Source: Flavobacteriales bacterium (GTDB lineage: Bacteria > Bacteroidota > Bacteroidia > Flavobacteriales > UBA7312). From it: a stretch of DNA of 64,000 nt. Below, piece by piece: positions 50,537-60,507 of this stretch. The notes below the pieces were generated by a model. That model was not told the origin of the DNA and did no database searches. It was given only the letters and a program-made list of their open reading frames with translations. The stretch covers positions 58,241 through 122,240 of the forward strand of contig JAQWJZ010000010.1 of NCBI GenBank assembly GCA_029248105.1, in the 5' to 3' direction. Position 1 is the stretch's first letter. Each line of letters begins with the position of its first letter. The position numbers were made by a program, and so were the translations under genes.

Positions 50537-51699
50537 AAGGAAAAAACAAAAGAAAGATAACAATATAAAACAGCTGTATTGTGATTTTGAAAATAGGAGT
50601 CAGATAACATTATTACCAAAAAGACAAAAGGGAAAATCATTCTAAAGTATCCTTGATTTAAGGACTTGTAGGCTTTTAACTGAAAAAAGAAAATCGATAA
50701 AAACACTAATAAGCCTATAAGACCAATCTCAAACCAAATGAAAAGGTAATTGTTATGAGGTGTCTTGTGCTCATCAGCAAGAATTCTATTAGCGTGCTCA
50801 CTAATAGAAGAAAACTCCTCTACAAAGCTTCCGGTTCCATAGCCTAATATTGGCTTTTCTTTTATTTTATCAAGCGAATAATTTAAAAGGTAATAACGTG
50901 TGTTTAAATTATTAGCCTTATGTACATCTAAATCGCTTACTTGAGTTTGAGCACTATTTATCCTACTATTAAAATTAGATGATAAAAAATAAGCTGAAAA
51001 ATTTATACCTAGAAGAACAAGTATTGACAAAAACAAAAATCGTTTTTTATTCCAAAATGCGAGAAGAGAAAATGATAAGAATAAGAGTATGAAAGCTACT
51101 TGTCCAGACCTCCCATTTTCAGTATAAAGACTTAGTATATGTAAGATTGTAATAGATATCAATATTATTCTCAGCTTTTTGTTTTTGTATCCATTATACA
51201 ACAGAAAAAATGAAACCAGAATAGCAAAGGCTAAATATACATTGTGGTCAGTATATGTCATAAATGCAGGGTTATTCCAGTTTTTAGTAAAAAAAGAAGA
51301 ATACTTAAAAAGGTGTTTTATCCACCCCATATTTATCATCAGAGCAAGGATTGCAGAAAGTGATGTTGCAGAAAGAAAGGCAAAAAGAGAAAACCTAACC
51401 TCTTTCTGAGTAAAATCAAGAGTGTACAAAATAGGTAATAATAATAATAATGCGCTTTTTTGAAATAACCAAGCTGCATTATTGTGGTTAGTTCCCCATA
51501 GTAATCCCAAGATATATACAAACATCAATAAAAGTAATGACGATATCCAAGGGCTAGCTGTTATCTTTTTCCATTTATCAGAAAAACGCCCCTCAAACAA
51601 CCAAATAGCTGCTAAAGAGAATACTCCCAAATCTGTTAGAAAAATAGATATAGGAGCAAAAAACGCTAAGGTTATTAATACTATCCCTTTAAGTTTCAT
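50521..51699 (-). CDS. O-antigen ligase family (Wzy/WaaL-type) membrane protein
   Basis: A 392-residue protein with about ten to eleven TMs (for example LLLLMFVYILGLLWG, LFAFLSATSLSAILALMI, AFILLFLSFSLLAFW). The periplasmic loop contains KPILGYGTGSFVEEF and ADEHKTPHNNYLFIWFEIGL, which is the Wzy_C/WaaL motif with the conserved His (HN). Members join O-antigen or other glycans to lipid A-core or polymerise repeat units; which one is open. It starts in the S41 protease stop codon (TAATG), and its end overlaps the convergent alr. Confidence 0.85.
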   Translation of the reverse strand: MKLKGIVLITLAFFAPISIFLTDLGVFSLAAIWLFEGRFSDKWKKITASPWISSLLLLMFVYILGLLWGTNHNNAAWLFQKSALLLLLPILYTLDFTQKEVRFSLFAFLSATSLSAILALMINMGWIKHLFKYSSFFTKNWNNPAFMTYTDHNVYLAFAILVSFFLLYNGYKNKKLRIILISITILHILSLYTENGRSGQVAFILLFLSFSLLAFWNKKRFLFLSILVLLGINFSAYFLSSNFNSRINSAQTQVSDLDVHKANNLNTRYYLLNYSLDKIKEKPILGYGTGSFVEEFSSISEHANRILADEHKTPHNNYLFIWFEIGLIGLLVFLSIFFFQLKAYKSLNQGYFRMIFPFVFLVIMLSDSYFQNHNTAVLYCYLSFVFSFYSFK

Positions 51700-53360
51700 T
51701 ACTGAATGCTATCGCCACGAAGTATTGCGCTGTAAACATCGATGTCATTTAAAACCTCTATGGCTTTAGCAATTTCTTCGTCATGCTTTATCGTTGTCTC
51801 AATTTTTCCTTTTTGGTAAAAATAACGAGTTGCTATCTCCATCTCTAAAAGTTCACTTATCTCAGACTTAAATCTTTCGATATCGTTGTTTTTACTCTCT
51901 TCCATTTTTGAGCTTATCGATTCTAAGTGCTCTTTTAAATCAGCAAGATACTTTTCTCCCTCAGCGTCTTTCTCTAATTTTTTGATCGCTTTTTCTGTGT
52001 TTGTTTCATACTCATATTCTTTATCATTGAGATACTGTTTGAATTGGTCATAAACATCATCTTTAATGACAAAAGACTTAGCGTCATTAATGCTATCGTT
52101 GTTTCTTCTAAACTCGTTAGCAAAATTGAATATGTGGCGTTTAGATACTAGACTTCTTAAGATGTTACTAAACTTTTGTGGCTCTATGGAAATATCTGGG
52201 GTAATTCCTCCGCCATCAAAAACTGAACGCTCATTGACAAGTGTTTTAAATTCTGTTCTTAAGCTGTCTGGCACTTTACCTACACTCCCATCTTCATCTC
52301 TATTAGAATAATCTAGGGCCTGAATACATCTACCACTAGGAATATAATATTTTGCTGTCGTTACTTTCAGTTGAGCGTTATAACTCAATTTTCTGGTTTG
52401 CTGAACAAGCCCCTTACCAAAGCTACGTTGGCCTATCACAACGCCTCTATCGAAATCTTGAACAGCTCCCGAAACAATCTCTGATGCTGAAGCTGAACTT
52501 CTATTTATTAATACAACTAGAGGTATTTCTGTATCAACAGCCTCATTTCTAGCTTTATAGCTTTTGTCCCAATCTTTAATTTTACCTTTAGTAAAAACGA
52601 TTTCTTGACCTCTATCAATAAAAATATTAGCCATACTGATAGCCTCATTTAAAAGCCCTCCAGGATTACCTCTTAAATCTAAAACGAGTCCTTTAAGTTC
52701 ATCATTTGCATTCATTTCTTCATAAGCATCAATCACTTCTTTTGAAATGTTACGGGTAAATGAACGGGTTTTTATGTAACCTATACTGTCAGAAATTAAT
52801 CCATAATATGGCACTGAATTAAGCTTTATTTCTTCCCTAATTATTTCTACCTCAAACGGTTTGTCTATACCTTCACGTTCAATGAGTACTTTGACCGCTG
52901 TGTTAGGCTCTCCTTTTAATACTTTACTAACATCTGAAGTGGATTTACCTTCTACTGTTTCTCCTGCTATTTTAAGAAATTTATCCCCTGCAATAAGCCC
53001 TGCTTTATCTGCAGGAAAACCTTCATAGGGCTCACTAACATAAACCCAATCTCCATTCTTAGAAATAACAGCTCCTATACCGCCATACTGACCTGTGGTC
53101 ATAAATTCAAAATCTTCTTTTTCTGACTCAGGAATATATGTGGTGTAAGGATCCAAAGATTCTAACATAGCATCTATACCTGTTTTCATTAATTCACCTG
53201 GGTCAGTTTCATCAACATAAAAGATATTTAACTCTTTGTAAAGGGAACTAAAAATGTCAAGGTTTTTAGAAATCTCAAAAAAGTTATCTACAAAGCCTAA
53301 CGAAAGAATACTTGCTAAGAATAAGCTTAGTATGAGTGTGTATTTTTTAATTTTTTTCAT
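51699..53360 (-). CDS. S41 family C-terminal processing peptidase
   Basis: A 553-residue exported serine protease. The N-terminal signal or anchor is IKKYTLILSLFLASILSLGF; ATG at 53360 is preferred to TTG at 53366. A PDZ domain is at about 85-165 (GGIGAVISKNGDWVYVSEP, GDKFLKIAGETVEG). The catalytic core has SIGYIKTRSFTRN, GLVLDLRGNPGGLLNEAI, and NRSSASASEIVSGAVQDFDRG with the nucleophile Ser, then GQRSFGKGLVQQ with the Lys. The C-terminal ~180 residues are helical and charged. CtpA-like enzymes trim periplasmic or lipid-anchored substrates; the substrate is unknown. It is linked to yidD and rnpA upstream and to O-antigen ligase downstream. Confidence 0.93.
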   Translation of the reverse strand: MKKIKKYTLILSLFLASILSLGFVDNFFEISKNLDIFSSLYKELNIFYVDETDPGELMKTGIDAMLESLDPYTTYIPESEKEDFEFMTTGQYGGIGAVISKNGDWVYVSEPYEGFPADKAGLIAGDKFLKIAGETVEGKSTSDVSKVLKGEPNTAVKVLIEREGIDKPFEVEIIREEIKLNSVPYYGLISDSIGYIKTRSFTRNISKEVIDAYEEMNANDELKGLVLDLRGNPGGLLNEAISMANIFIDRGQEIVFTKGKIKDWDKSYKARNEAVDTEIPLVVLINRSSASASEIVSGAVQDFDRGVVIGQRSFGKGLVQQTRKLSYNAQLKVTTAKYYIPSGRCIQALDYSNRDEDGSVGKVPDSLRTEFKTLVNERSVFDGGGITPDISIEPQKFSNILRSLVSKRHIFNFANEFRRNNDSINDAKSFVIKDDVYDQFKQYLNDKEYEYETNTEKAIKKLEKDAEGEKYLADLKEHLESISSKMEESKNNDIERFKSEISELLEMEIATRYFYQKGKIETTIKHDEEIAKAIEVLNDIDVYSAILRGDSIQ

Positions 53361-53375
53361 TTTCAAATTTGAGTA

Positions 53376-53597
53376 TTAAGGAACAGGATCATGCCCATGA
53401 CCTCCCCAAGGGTGACATGTCGAAATTCGCTTAATGGTTAACCATAAGCCTTTGTAAGGCCCATGTTTCTTAATTGCTTGAAGTCCATATTCAGAACAAC
53501 TAGGAGTGTATCTACATCTGGGAGAAAACAAAGGAGATATCGCTCCTTTATAAAACAAAATTAAACCTTGCAGCAACACTGAAAATAGTCGGTTCAT
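53376..53597 (-). CDS. yidD: Membrane protein insertion efficiency factor
   Basis: A 73-residue basic amphipathic protein. [59 protein letters not shown] are the YidD blocks, with conserved Cys residues. It aids YidC-dependent membrane insertion. It overlaps rnpA by 4 nt, the classic rnpA-yidD pairing, and the S41 gene follows. Confidence 0.95.
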   Translation of the reverse strand: MNRLFSVLLQGLILFYKGAISPLFSPRCRYTPSCSEYGLQAIKKHGPYKGLWLTIKRISTCHPWGGHGHDPVP

Positions 53598-53971
53598 ACT
53601 TCATCTGCTAAACGTTGTAAAGTTACACTTATTTTATCTTCAATTTCAGCAAAGGATAAAATGCTTGGCAACGTATATACTAACATTAAATTGATAGTCT
53701 TATTGTTTTGTTCTAGAGAATTTAATAGTGTGGATTTTTGTGTACGGTATGCTTCTCTTATCAATCGTTTAACATGATTTCTTTGGCTGGCTTTAGGGAG
53801 CCTTTTTTTAGGAACACTTATAGCAACCCTGAGTGGGGTGTCTAAGGTGTTATCTTCATGCCATATTGCTTTGAAAGGGAATTCATAAAAACGTTCACCC
53901 TCCAAAAAAAGAGATTCAATTCGTCGTGAACTGCAAAGCCTATCTACTTTTGAGAAACGATGTGAGGCCAT
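53594..53971 (-). CDS. rnpA: Ribonuclease P protein component
   Basis: A 125-residue basic protein that binds the catalytic RNA and pre-tRNA leader. [18 protein letters not shown] is the N-terminal helix region and [29 protein letters not shown] (in parts: [22 protein letters not shown]) the RNR-type signature. The length is usual. It starts 17 nt after hemD and overlaps yidD. rpmH is not adjacent, so this is not an rpmH-rnpA origin-type locus. Confidence 0.94.
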   Translation of the reverse strand: MASHRFSKVDRLCSSRRIESLFLEGERFYEFPFKAIWHEDNTLDTPLRVAISVPKKRLPKASQRNHVKRLIREAYRTQKSTLLNSLEQNNKTINLMLVYTLPSILSFAEIEDKISVTLQRLADEV

Positions 53972-53988
53972 ACGAATGAAAGGTTAAA

Positions 53989-54744
53989 TTAACGCTTATT
54001 AACCTGTTTAATATATTGTTCTAGCGCCATAGTCATAGATGGGTTTTCTGGGCTAGGAGCTTTTATATTCAATTTAAGTCCAGCATCGGCAACAGCCTTT
54101 GAGGTGGTTGGACCAAATGCAGCAATTCGTGTGTCGTTTTGCTTGTAATTGGGGTAATTCTGATACAAAGACTTTATCCCTGAAGGAGAATAAAACACTA
54201 GTATATCATAAAATACATTTTCTAAATCTGAAAGATCACTACATACCGTTTTATACATTACTGCTTTAGTGAAGTCAAAGCCGCTTTTAGCTAAAAACTC
54301 AGGTATGCTATCTTTCAATATATCAGAACAGGGCAATAAAAATTTGCTGTCTTTATTTTTCTTAAGAACAGGTAATAAATCTTCTATCTTCTGTCTTCCA
54401 ATGAACACCTTACGTTTTCTGTAAGTTATGTATTTTTGGAGGTAGTATGCTATGGCCTCTGAAACACAAAAATATTTCATGTCTTCAGGAACAGTAATAC
54501 GCGTTGCTTCACACATACGGAAAAAATGATCCATAGAGTTTTTGCTTGTGAATATTACCGCATTATGACTTAGTATACTTATTTTTTGTTGACGGAATTC
54601 TTTGGCTGTTAAACCCTCAACATGTATGAATGGTCTGAAATCAATCTTCACATTACATTTCTTTGCCAAACTAAAATAGGGCGACTTGTCAGATTCGGGT
54701 TTGGGCTGAGAGACCAAAATAGTCTTTACTTTATTCTCTTTCAA
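53989..54744 (-). CDS. hemD: Uroporphyrinogen-III synthase
   Basis: A 251-residue two-lobe enzyme that closes hydroxymethylbilane to uroporphyrinogen III for haem. The family is weakly conserved, but the pattern is clear: TILVSQPKPESDKSPYFSLA, HNAVIFTSKNSMDHFF, YFCVSEAIAYYL, VFYSPSGIKSLYQNY and RIAAFGPTTSKAVADAGLKL, then APSPENPSMTMAL. The start is unusual: the frame opens with TTG at 54744, directly preceded by no in-frame ATG before a stop, so TTG is the best start. It lies between DUF4271 and rnpA on the same strand. Confidence 0.87.
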   Translation of the reverse strand: MKENKVKTILVSQPKPESDKSPYFSLAKKCNVKIDFRPFIHVEGLTAKEFRQQKISILSHNAVIFTSKNSMDHFFRMCEATRITVPEDMKYFCVSEAIAYYLQKYITYRKRKVFIGRQKIEDLLPVLKKNKDSKFLLPCSDILKDSIPEFLAKSGFDFTKAVMYKTVCSDLSDLENVFYDILVFYSPSGIKSLYQNYPNYKQNDTRIAAFGPTTSKAVADAGLKLNIKAPSPENPSMTMALEQYIKQVNKR

Positions 54745-54785
54745 AAGACAGTTTGTTTAATGTTCCACATTAGGCCAAAAACAAC

Positions 54786-55415
54786 TTAATAAAGGTGTTT
54801 CACTATAATTATTATTGGCAAAATTTCGAATGTGCAAAGATATATAATTATGTGACTTTTAGGAAGAGAACTATTAAAAAAACTTAAAAAGAGCATTCTT
54901 AACCATTTGTATAGCAACGCAAGTAGCAGAAAAATAGTGATGAACCTAAATATAAATTCCTGCTGAAAAGGACCATAAAACAAGATTAATGTGAAAGGGA
55001 AAAGCACTACGCCCACTACTTTCTCATAGAGAAAAGATTGAAAAATAACCTCTTCGAATAAATAGTTTTTTTCGAAAATAAAACCTAGGAAGATAAGACA
55101 GAAATATTTTGCAATAAAGAATAAGCCTACCCAAAATATTAGGTTAGCATAATAACCCATCGTAGGGTTTTGATATGAAAGAAAAAGGGTAAAAGATAAA
55201 ATAAAAACAGGCAAAAGATGCAACTTATTACTTGAATTGGATTCTTCCCTTAAAAATTGATTAGAATATTTTTGACTAAACGATGATTTTAGAATCAATG
55301 AGAATTGAGTCGTATAATTAAATTTTAAAAAAGCGATATAAAATAATATCAGTATAAGTGATAAAAACACCCATTGGGTAGATGATATAGGATTAAAGTG
55401 AGCTATTAAATCCAT
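54786..55415 (-). CDS. DUF4271 family membrane protein
   Basis: A 209-residue protein with about six TMs (WVFLSLILILFYIAFL, PVFILSFTLFLSYQ, NLIFWVGLFFIAKYFCLIFL, FLYEKVVGVVLFPFTLILFY, FRFITIFLLLALLYKWLRML, IIIYLCTFEILPIIIIV). The layout and its position upstream of hemD match DUF4271 of Bacteroidota. Function unknown. It starts directly after the stop of the cytochrome lipoprotein gene with no spacer. Confidence 0.8.
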   Translation of the reverse strand: MDLIAHFNPISSTQWVFLSLILILFYIAFLKFNYTTQFSLILKSSFSQKYSNQFLREESNSSNKLHLLPVFILSFTLFLSYQNPTMGYYANLIFWVGLFFIAKYFCLIFLGFIFEKNYLFEEVIFQSFLYEKVVGVVLFPFTLILFYGPFQQEFIFRFITIFLLLALLYKWLRMLFLSFFNSSLPKSHIIIYLCTFEILPIIIIVKHLY

Positions 55416-55778
55416 TTATTCTTCATATCCACTGTTGATCCAATCGATCAATTTTTGCTTATCTGTTTGTAAAAGGTTTCCTGAAGGCGGCATGCGGTAA
55501 AACTCATCATCAGAATTAAGCCTATCTATCATTGTATTATCGGTATTATCCAAGTAAACTTGAATAGAAGAATAGTTTGTAAAATCAGAAATATACGCAT
55601 TCTGACTTGGGGAATGACAGCCCAGACAATTAGACTCAAATATACTTTTAATGCTTGAATAAGTTTCAACTTGTGGGTCAATAGGATCAACAGGATCAAT
55701 AGGTGTTGGAATCTCTTCCTTTTTACAAGATGTAAAAGACACCGCAATTGCTAGAACAAAAAAAAGAAATGACCTCAT
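55416..55778 (-). CDS. Small c-type cytochrome lipoprotein
   Basis: A 120-residue exported lipoprotein: signal FLFFVLAIAVSFTSCKKEE with lipobox SFTSC, then a Pro/Asp linker made of IDPVDP-like repeats (residues about 22-38). One haem site CLGCH follows, with an axial-ligand region YRMPPSGNLL giving Met. This is the compact single-haem domain often found in Bacteroidota as an electron carrier or fused to larger oxidases. Partner unknown. It is the first gene of the run leading through DUF4271 to hemD, a haem-synthesis gene. Confidence 0.85.
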   Translation of the reverse strand: MRSFLFFVLAIAVSFTSCKKEEIPTPIDPVDPIDPQVETYSSIKSIFESNCLGCHSPSQNAYISDFTNYSSIQVYLDNTDNTMIDRLNSDDEFYRMPPSGNLLQTDKQKLIDWINSGYEE

Positions 55779-55825
55779 ATATATTGATTTTCACGCAATT
55801 TAGTCAATAATCATAAATTATTCAA

Positions 55826-55833
55826 TAATTTTG
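55826..55833 (+). promoter_or_regulatory. Promoter of gcdH
   Basis: TAATTTTG (TAnnTTTG), 22 nt before the ATG at 55856. Confidence 0.55.
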
Positions 55834-55855
55834 TCACCACTTAATTAATATACTT

Positions 55856-57034
55856 ATGTCAACAGATTTATTTCAAGCGCCGGATTATTTTCAGTTAGAT
55901 GAACTCTTAAGTGACGAACATAAATTAGTTCGTGATGCCGCAAGAGATTGGGTAAAAAGAGAGGTCTCTCCTATTATCGAAGATAGCTGTCAAAAAGCGG
56001 AATTCCCTAATCACCTAATTGGTGGTTTAGCAGAAATAGGTGCCTTTGGTCCTTATATTCCTGTAGAATATGGTGGTGCTGGTTTAGATCAAATTTCCTA
56101 TGGGCTTATAATGCAAGAGTTGGAAAGGGGTGATAGTGGTATTCGCTCTACTGCCTCGGTACAATCTTCATTAGTAATGTATCCTATATTCAAATACGGT
56201 AATGAAGAACAGCGTCAACGTTTCCTGCCTAAATTAGCGAGTGGCGAAATGGTCGGTTGTTTTGGTCTTACAGAGCCAGACTTTGGATCTAACCCTGGTG
56301 GCATGGTCACTAATTTTAAAGATATGGGTGACCATTACTTGCTTAATGGCGCTAAACTTTGGATTTCTAACTCTCCATTTGCAGACATTGCAATTGTTTG
56401 GGCAAAGAATGAAGAGGGTCGTATTAAGGGCTTAATTGTAGAAAGAGGTATGGAAGGGTTTACAACTCCCGAGACACATAACAAGTGGAGCTTGAGAGCA
56501 TCGGCAACAGGTGAGTTAGTGTTCGATAATGTTAAAGTACCTAAGGAAAACCTATTGCCTAATAAAGACGGTTTAGGTGCGCCTCTTGGATGCTTAGACT
56601 CGGCAAGATATGGTATCGCTTGGGGTACAATTGGTGCTGCTATGGATTGCTACGATACTGCTTTAAGATACTCAAAGCAACGTATTCAGTTTGGCAAACC
56701 TATTGCAGGCTTCCAACTTCAACAGAAAAAATTAGCTGAAATGATAACTGAGATTACCAAAGCTCAATTTATTACTTGGCGATTAGGAGTCCTTAGAAAC
56801 GAAGGAAGAGCAACATCAGCACAGATATCTATGTGCAAGAGAAACAATGTGGATATGGCTTTGAAAATAGCTAGAGATGCTAGACAAATGCTTGGTGGCA
56901 TGGGAATTACTGGCGAATACCCCATTATGCGACACATGATGAATTTAGAGTCAGTAGTGACTTATGAAGGTACTCATGATATTCATTTACTTATTACAGG
57001 TTTAGATATTACTGGAGAAAACGCTTTTGTATAA
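55856..57034 (+). CDS. gcdH: Glutaryl-CoA dehydrogenase-type acyl-CoA dehydrogenase
   Basis: A 392-residue FAD enzyme. STASVQSSLVMYPIFKYG, GCFGLTEPDFGSNPGGM, KLWISNSPFADIAIVWA, KWSLRASATGELVFDNV and CLDSARYGIAWGTIGAA are close to glutaryl-CoA dehydrogenase. LGGMGITGEYPIMRHMMNLE and VVTYEGTHDIHLLITG carry the catalytic Glu (TYEGT). GCDH oxidises and decarboxylates glutaryl-CoA to crotonyl-CoA in lysine and tryptophan breakdown; a different acyl-CoA substrate is possible. It is a single gene with its own promoter and a strong terminator. Confidence 0.87.
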   Translation: MSTDLFQAPDYFQLDELLSDEHKLVRDAARDWVKREVSPIIEDSCQKAEFPNHLIGGLAEIGAFGPYIPVEYGGAGLDQISYGLIMQELERGDSGIRSTASVQSSLVMYPIFKYGNEEQRQRFLPKLASGEMVGCFGLTEPDFGSNPGGMVTNFKDMGDHYLLNGAKLWISNSPFADIAIVWAKNEEGRIKGLIVERGMEGFTTPETHNKWSLRASATGELVFDNVKVPKENLLPNKDGLGAPLGCLDSARYGIAWGTIGAAMDCYDTALRYSKQRIQFGKPIAGFQLQQKKLAEMITEITKAQFITWRLGVLRNEGRATSAQISMCKRNNVDMALKIARDARQMLGGMGITGEYPIMRHMMNLESVVTYEGTHDIHLLITGLDITGENAFV

Positions 57035-57052
57035 TAATCTAAAAACTCAGAT

Positions 57053-57088
57053 ACAAAAAAAGCTCGCTATTCGCGAGCTTTTTTTTTG
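57053..57088. terminator. Bidirectional intrinsic terminator between gcdH and nrdA
   Basis: AGCTCGC (57061-57067) pairs with GCGAGCT (57073-57079) around a TATTC loop. An A-run before and nine T after extend the stem and provide a U-tract in both directions. It serves convergent gcdH and nrdA. Confidence 0.92.
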
Positions 57089-57104
57089 GTTAGCTTGGAT
57101 TCGT

Positions 57105-59489
57105 TTATGAACCGCAGGCAATACAATCATCAGGGTTGTCAATAGAACATGCTATTGCTTCCTCAGCTGTGTATTCTTCTTTGCCAGCAACTACTGGCTC
57201 TAATTGTGACTTAGCTTGTTTTTGTACCGTAAACTGAATAGCTTGTGTGGCAGCCTTAGTTCGTAAATAATACATACCAGTCTTTAATCCCTTTTCCCAT
57301 GCATAGAAGTGCATAGACGTTATCTTACCCATATTAGGTTGATCGATAAACAGGTTCAATGATTGTGATTGATCAATAAAGTGACCTCTATCGGCAGACA
57401 TATCAATAATATCTTTCATCTTAATTTCCCATACTGTTTTGTATATCGCTTTGATATTTTCAGGGATAGAATCGATGCCTTGGATAGAACCATTAGCCTT
57501 AATGATTTCATTTTTCATCTCATCATTCCATAAACCTAACTTCACTAGGTCTAAAAGTAAATGCTTATTAACGACCACAAACTCTCCCGAAAGTACACGA
57601 CGCGTGTATATGTTTGAAGTATAAGGCTCAAAGCATTCGTTGTTACCTAAAATTTGAGATGTAGAAGCTGTTGGCATTGGTGCAAGTAATAAACTATTAC
57701 GCACACCATTTTCTTTTATTTGATTTCTTAGTTCACCCCAAGCCCATCTTCCGCTCAACTCTTCATCTTTCTTACCCCACAAGTTGTGCTGGAACAAACC
57801 TTGAGAAATTGGAGAGCCTTCATAGGTTTGATAAGCCCCTTCTTCTTTGGCTGTTTCCATAGAAGATGTAAGAGCTGCAAAATAGATAGTTTCAAATATT
57901 TCTTCATTCAGAGCTTTGGCCTCGTCAGAGTCAAATGGTAAACGAAGTTTGATGAACGTATCGGCTAATCCTTGCACTCCCAAACCTACTGGTCTGTGGC
58001 GCATATTAGAATTTTTAGCCTCTGCAACAGGATAATAGTTTCTATCGATAACCTTATTAAGGTTTTTGGTTATCACTCGAGTAATGTTATATAATTTCTC
58101 GTGATCAAACGTATTCGTCTCCTCATTGATATACATTGGCAAAGCAATAGAAGCCAAATTACATACTGCTACCTCGTCGGGTGCTGTATATTCAATAATT
58201 TCTGTACATAAGTTAGATGAACGAATAGTACCTAAATTTTTCTGATTCGATTTTTCGTTACATGCGTCTTTGTATAAGATGTATGGTGTCCCTGTTTCTA
58301 CTTGAGATTCTACCACTTTTTCCCAAAGCTCACGAGCACGGATAGTCTTTCTTCCTTTTCCTGCTTTCTCGTATTTTTTGTAGAGTTTTTCAAAATCTTT
58401 GCCATAAGTGTCGGCTAATCCTGGGCACTCGTTAGGACACATTAGAGTCCACTCACCATCTTCTTTTACACGTTGCATAAATAAGTCAGGTGTCCATAAA
58501 GCAAAGAATAAATCTCTGGCACGCATCTCTTCTTTACCGTGATTTTTTCTAAGGTCTAAGAAGTCAAAGACGTCAGCATGCCATGGCTCTAGATAGATTG
58601 CAAAAGAACCTTTTCTTTTACCACCACCTTGGTCAACATAACGCGCTGTATCGTTGAACACTCTAAGCATTGGAACAATACCATTAGAAGTGCCGTTAGT
58701 TCCTCTTATATACGAGCCTGTAGCCCTTACATTATGAATGCTAAGACCAATACCACCAGCAGACTGAGATATCTTAGCGCATTGCTTAAGGGTATCATAT
58801 ATACCGTCAATACTATCGTCTTTCATTGTCAATAAAAAGCAAGACGACATTTGTGGTTTAGGTGTACCAGCGTTAAATAATGTTGGTGTAGCGTGAGTAA
58901 AATATTTTTGTGACATCAGCTCGTATGTTTCGATAGCTGATTGTATGTCTTCTTTGTGAATACCGATTGCCACACGCATTAACATGTGTTGCGGACGCTC
59001 TGCGATCTTACCGTTGAGACGAAGTAGGTAAGAACGTTCTAATGTTTTGAATCCGAAATAGTCGTATCCAAAGTCTCTATCGTAGATGATAGTAGAATCG
59101 AGAAGTTCAGCATTTTTCTTGATGATTTTTATTACATCATCAGCAATAAGTGGTGCTTTTTTACCAGTCTTAGGATTGACGTAATCATATAAATCCTTCA
59201 TCGTTTCAGAAAACGATTTCTTAGTGTCTTTGTGAAGGTTGGATACTGAAATCCTAGATGCTAATAAAGCGTAGTCAGGGTGACGGGTAGTCATTGATGC
59301 CGACACCTCAGCTGCTAAATTATCAAGTTCAGAAGTAGTTACCCCTTCATAAATTCCTTCAATAACTTTCATCGCTACTGCGGTTGGGTCTACTAATTCA
59401 CTAAAGCCGTAGCATAGCTTTTGTATGCGGGCTGTAATTTTGTCGAACTTGATTGCTTCTTTTCGACCGTCTCTTTTTAATACAAACAT
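57105..59489 (-). CDS. nrdA: Ribonucleoside-diphosphate reductase, large subunit (class I)
   Basis: A 794-residue catalytic subunit converting ribonucleotides to deoxyribonucleotides. The N-terminal ATP-cone ([20 protein letters not shown], about 1-90) gives dATP feedback. [19 protein letters not shown] holds the first active-site Cys, [11 protein letters not shown] the radical-site NxCxE motif, and [21 protein letters not shown] the substrate loop. The C-terminus [12 protein letters not shown] supplies the redox-active CxxC pair. It lies 34 nt after nrdB on the same strand, so the order is nrdB-nrdA. Confidence 0.97.
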   Translation of the reverse strand: MFVLKRDGRKEAIKFDKITARIQKLCYGFSELVDPTAVAMKVIEGIYEGVTTSELDNLAAEVSASMTTRHPDYALLASRISVSNLHKDTKKSFSETMKDLYDYVNPKTGKKAPLIADDVIKIIKKNAELLDSTIIYDRDFGYDYFGFKTLERSYLLRLNGKIAERPQHMLMRVAIGIHKEDIQSAIETYELMSQKYFTHATPTLFNAGTPKPQMSSCFLLTMKDDSIDGIYDTLKQCAKISQSAGGIGLSIHNVRATGSYIRGTNGTSNGIVPMLRVFNDTARYVDQGGGKRKGSFAIYLEPWHADVFDFLDLRKNHGKEEMRARDLFFALWTPDLFMQRVKEDGEWTLMCPNECPGLADTYGKDFEKLYKKYEKAGKGRKTIRARELWEKVVESQVETGTPYILYKDACNEKSNQKNLGTIRSSNLCTEIIEYTAPDEVAVCNLASIALPMYINEETNTFDHEKLYNITRVITKNLNKVIDRNYYPVAEAKNSNMRHRPVGLGVQGLADTFIKLRLPFDSDEAKALNEEIFETIYFAALTSSMETAKEEGAYQTYEGSPISQGLFQHNLWGKKDEELSGRWAWGELRNQIKENGVRNSLLLAPMPTASTSQILGNNECFEPYTSNIYTRRVLSGEFVVVNKHLLLDLVKLGLWNDEMKNEIIKANGSIQGIDSIPENIKAIYKTVWEIKMKDIIDMSADRGHFIDQSQSLNLFIDQPNMGKITSMHFYAWEKGLKTGMYYLRTKAATQAIQFTVQKQAKSQLEPVVAGKEEYTAEEAIACSIDNPDDCIACGS

Positions 59490-59523
59490 AAATTTACTGT
59501 TTTACTCGTTAAGTAATCTTATT

Positions 59524-60507
59524 TTAAAAGTCATCATCAAATGAGAAAGTGTCTTTGGGGTCATTCCCTTCATTAAGAACACCTGCTTTTTGATAATCGC
59601 CCACTCTTTTTTCAAAGAAATTGGTTTTCCCTTCTAAGGAAATCATCTCCATAAAGTCAAATGGGTTTTCTGAGTTATATATCTTTTCGCAACCCAACTC
59701 AACGAGCAAACGATCCGTTACAAACTCAAGGTATTTCGTCATTAAATCGGAATTCATACCAATTAATTTTACTGGCAAGGATTCCGTAATAAATTCTCTT
59801 TCTATATCTAATGCATCAATAATAATTTCTTTGATGCGTTCTTTGGGTACTTTGTTTACTAAGTGATTGTTATGTAAGTGACATGCAAAATCACAATGCA
59901 GACCTTCATCTCTACTTATCAACTCATTGGAAAAGGTTAGTCCTGGCATAAGACCTCTTTTCTTCAACCAAAATATTGAACAAAACGAACCTGAAAAGAA
60001 AATCCCTTCTACAGCCGCAAATGCGACCAATCGCTCAGCGAATGAATCGCTTTCTATCCATTTTATAGCCCACTCTGCTTTCTTTTTAATAGCATCAAAG
60101 TGTTCTATGGCTGTAAACAATTTGTTTCTTTCTTGCTTGTCCTTAATGTAGGTGTCTATTAATAAAGAGTAGGTTTCTGAATGGATATTCTCCATCATTA
60201 TTTGAAATCCGTAAAAGAATTTGGCTTCTGTGAACTGAACTTCATTCACAAAATTCTCGGCTAAGTTTTCATTTACTATTCCGTCGCTTGCTGCAAAAAA
60301 TGCTAAAATGTGCTTGATGAAATATTTCTCATCATCACTAAGTTTAGATTCCCAATCTACTAAATCTTGGTGCAAATCAATCTCCTCTGCTGTCCAAAAA
60401 CTAGCCTCTTGCTTTTTGTACCATTGCCATATATCATCGTGTTCTATAGGGAATAAAACAAAGCGGTTGGGGTTTTCAGTTAGTATAGGTTCTTTAATTT
60501 CTGACAT
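59524..60507 (-). CDS. nrdB: Ribonucleoside-diphosphate reductase, small subunit (class I)
   Basis: A 327-residue ferritin-like radical-generating subunit. In [19 protein letters not shown], Glu106 and His109 are iron ligands and Tyr113 aligns with the radical Tyr122 of E. coli NrdB, so this looks like a classical tyrosyl-radical protein. [20 protein letters not shown] gives the second set of Glu and His ligands. The C-terminal [16 protein letters not shown] is the tail that docks to NrdA. It is preceded by a cluster of four small inverted repeats. Confidence 0.96.
   Translation of the reverse strand: MSEIKEPILTENPNRFVLFPIEHDDIWQWYKKQEASFWTAEEIDLHQDLVDWESKLSDDEKYFIKHILAFFAASDGIVNENLAENFVNEVQFTEAKFFYGFQIMMENIHSETYSLLIDTYIKDKQERNKLFTAIEHFDAIKKKAEWAIKWIESDSFAERLVAFAAVEGIFFSGSFCSIFWLKKRGLMPGLTFSNELISRDEGLHCDFACHLHNNHLVNKVPKERIKEIIIDALDIEREFITESLPVKLIGMNSDLMTKYLEFVTDRLLVELGCEKIYNSENPFDFMEMISLEGKTNFFEKRVGDYQKAGVLNEGNDPKDTFSFDDDF

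Noticed and set aside
53376..53971. rnpA-yidD as marker of a replication origin
   Set aside because: No rpmH, dnaA, DnaA-box cluster or AT-rich unwinding region is nearby; rnpA-yidD is located apart from the origin in many Bacteroidota.
53989..54744. Possibility that hemD is truncated because it lacks an ATG
   Set aside because: The TTG start gives a full-length 251-residue protein with the normal N-terminal strand, so a non-ATG start is the simpler reading.
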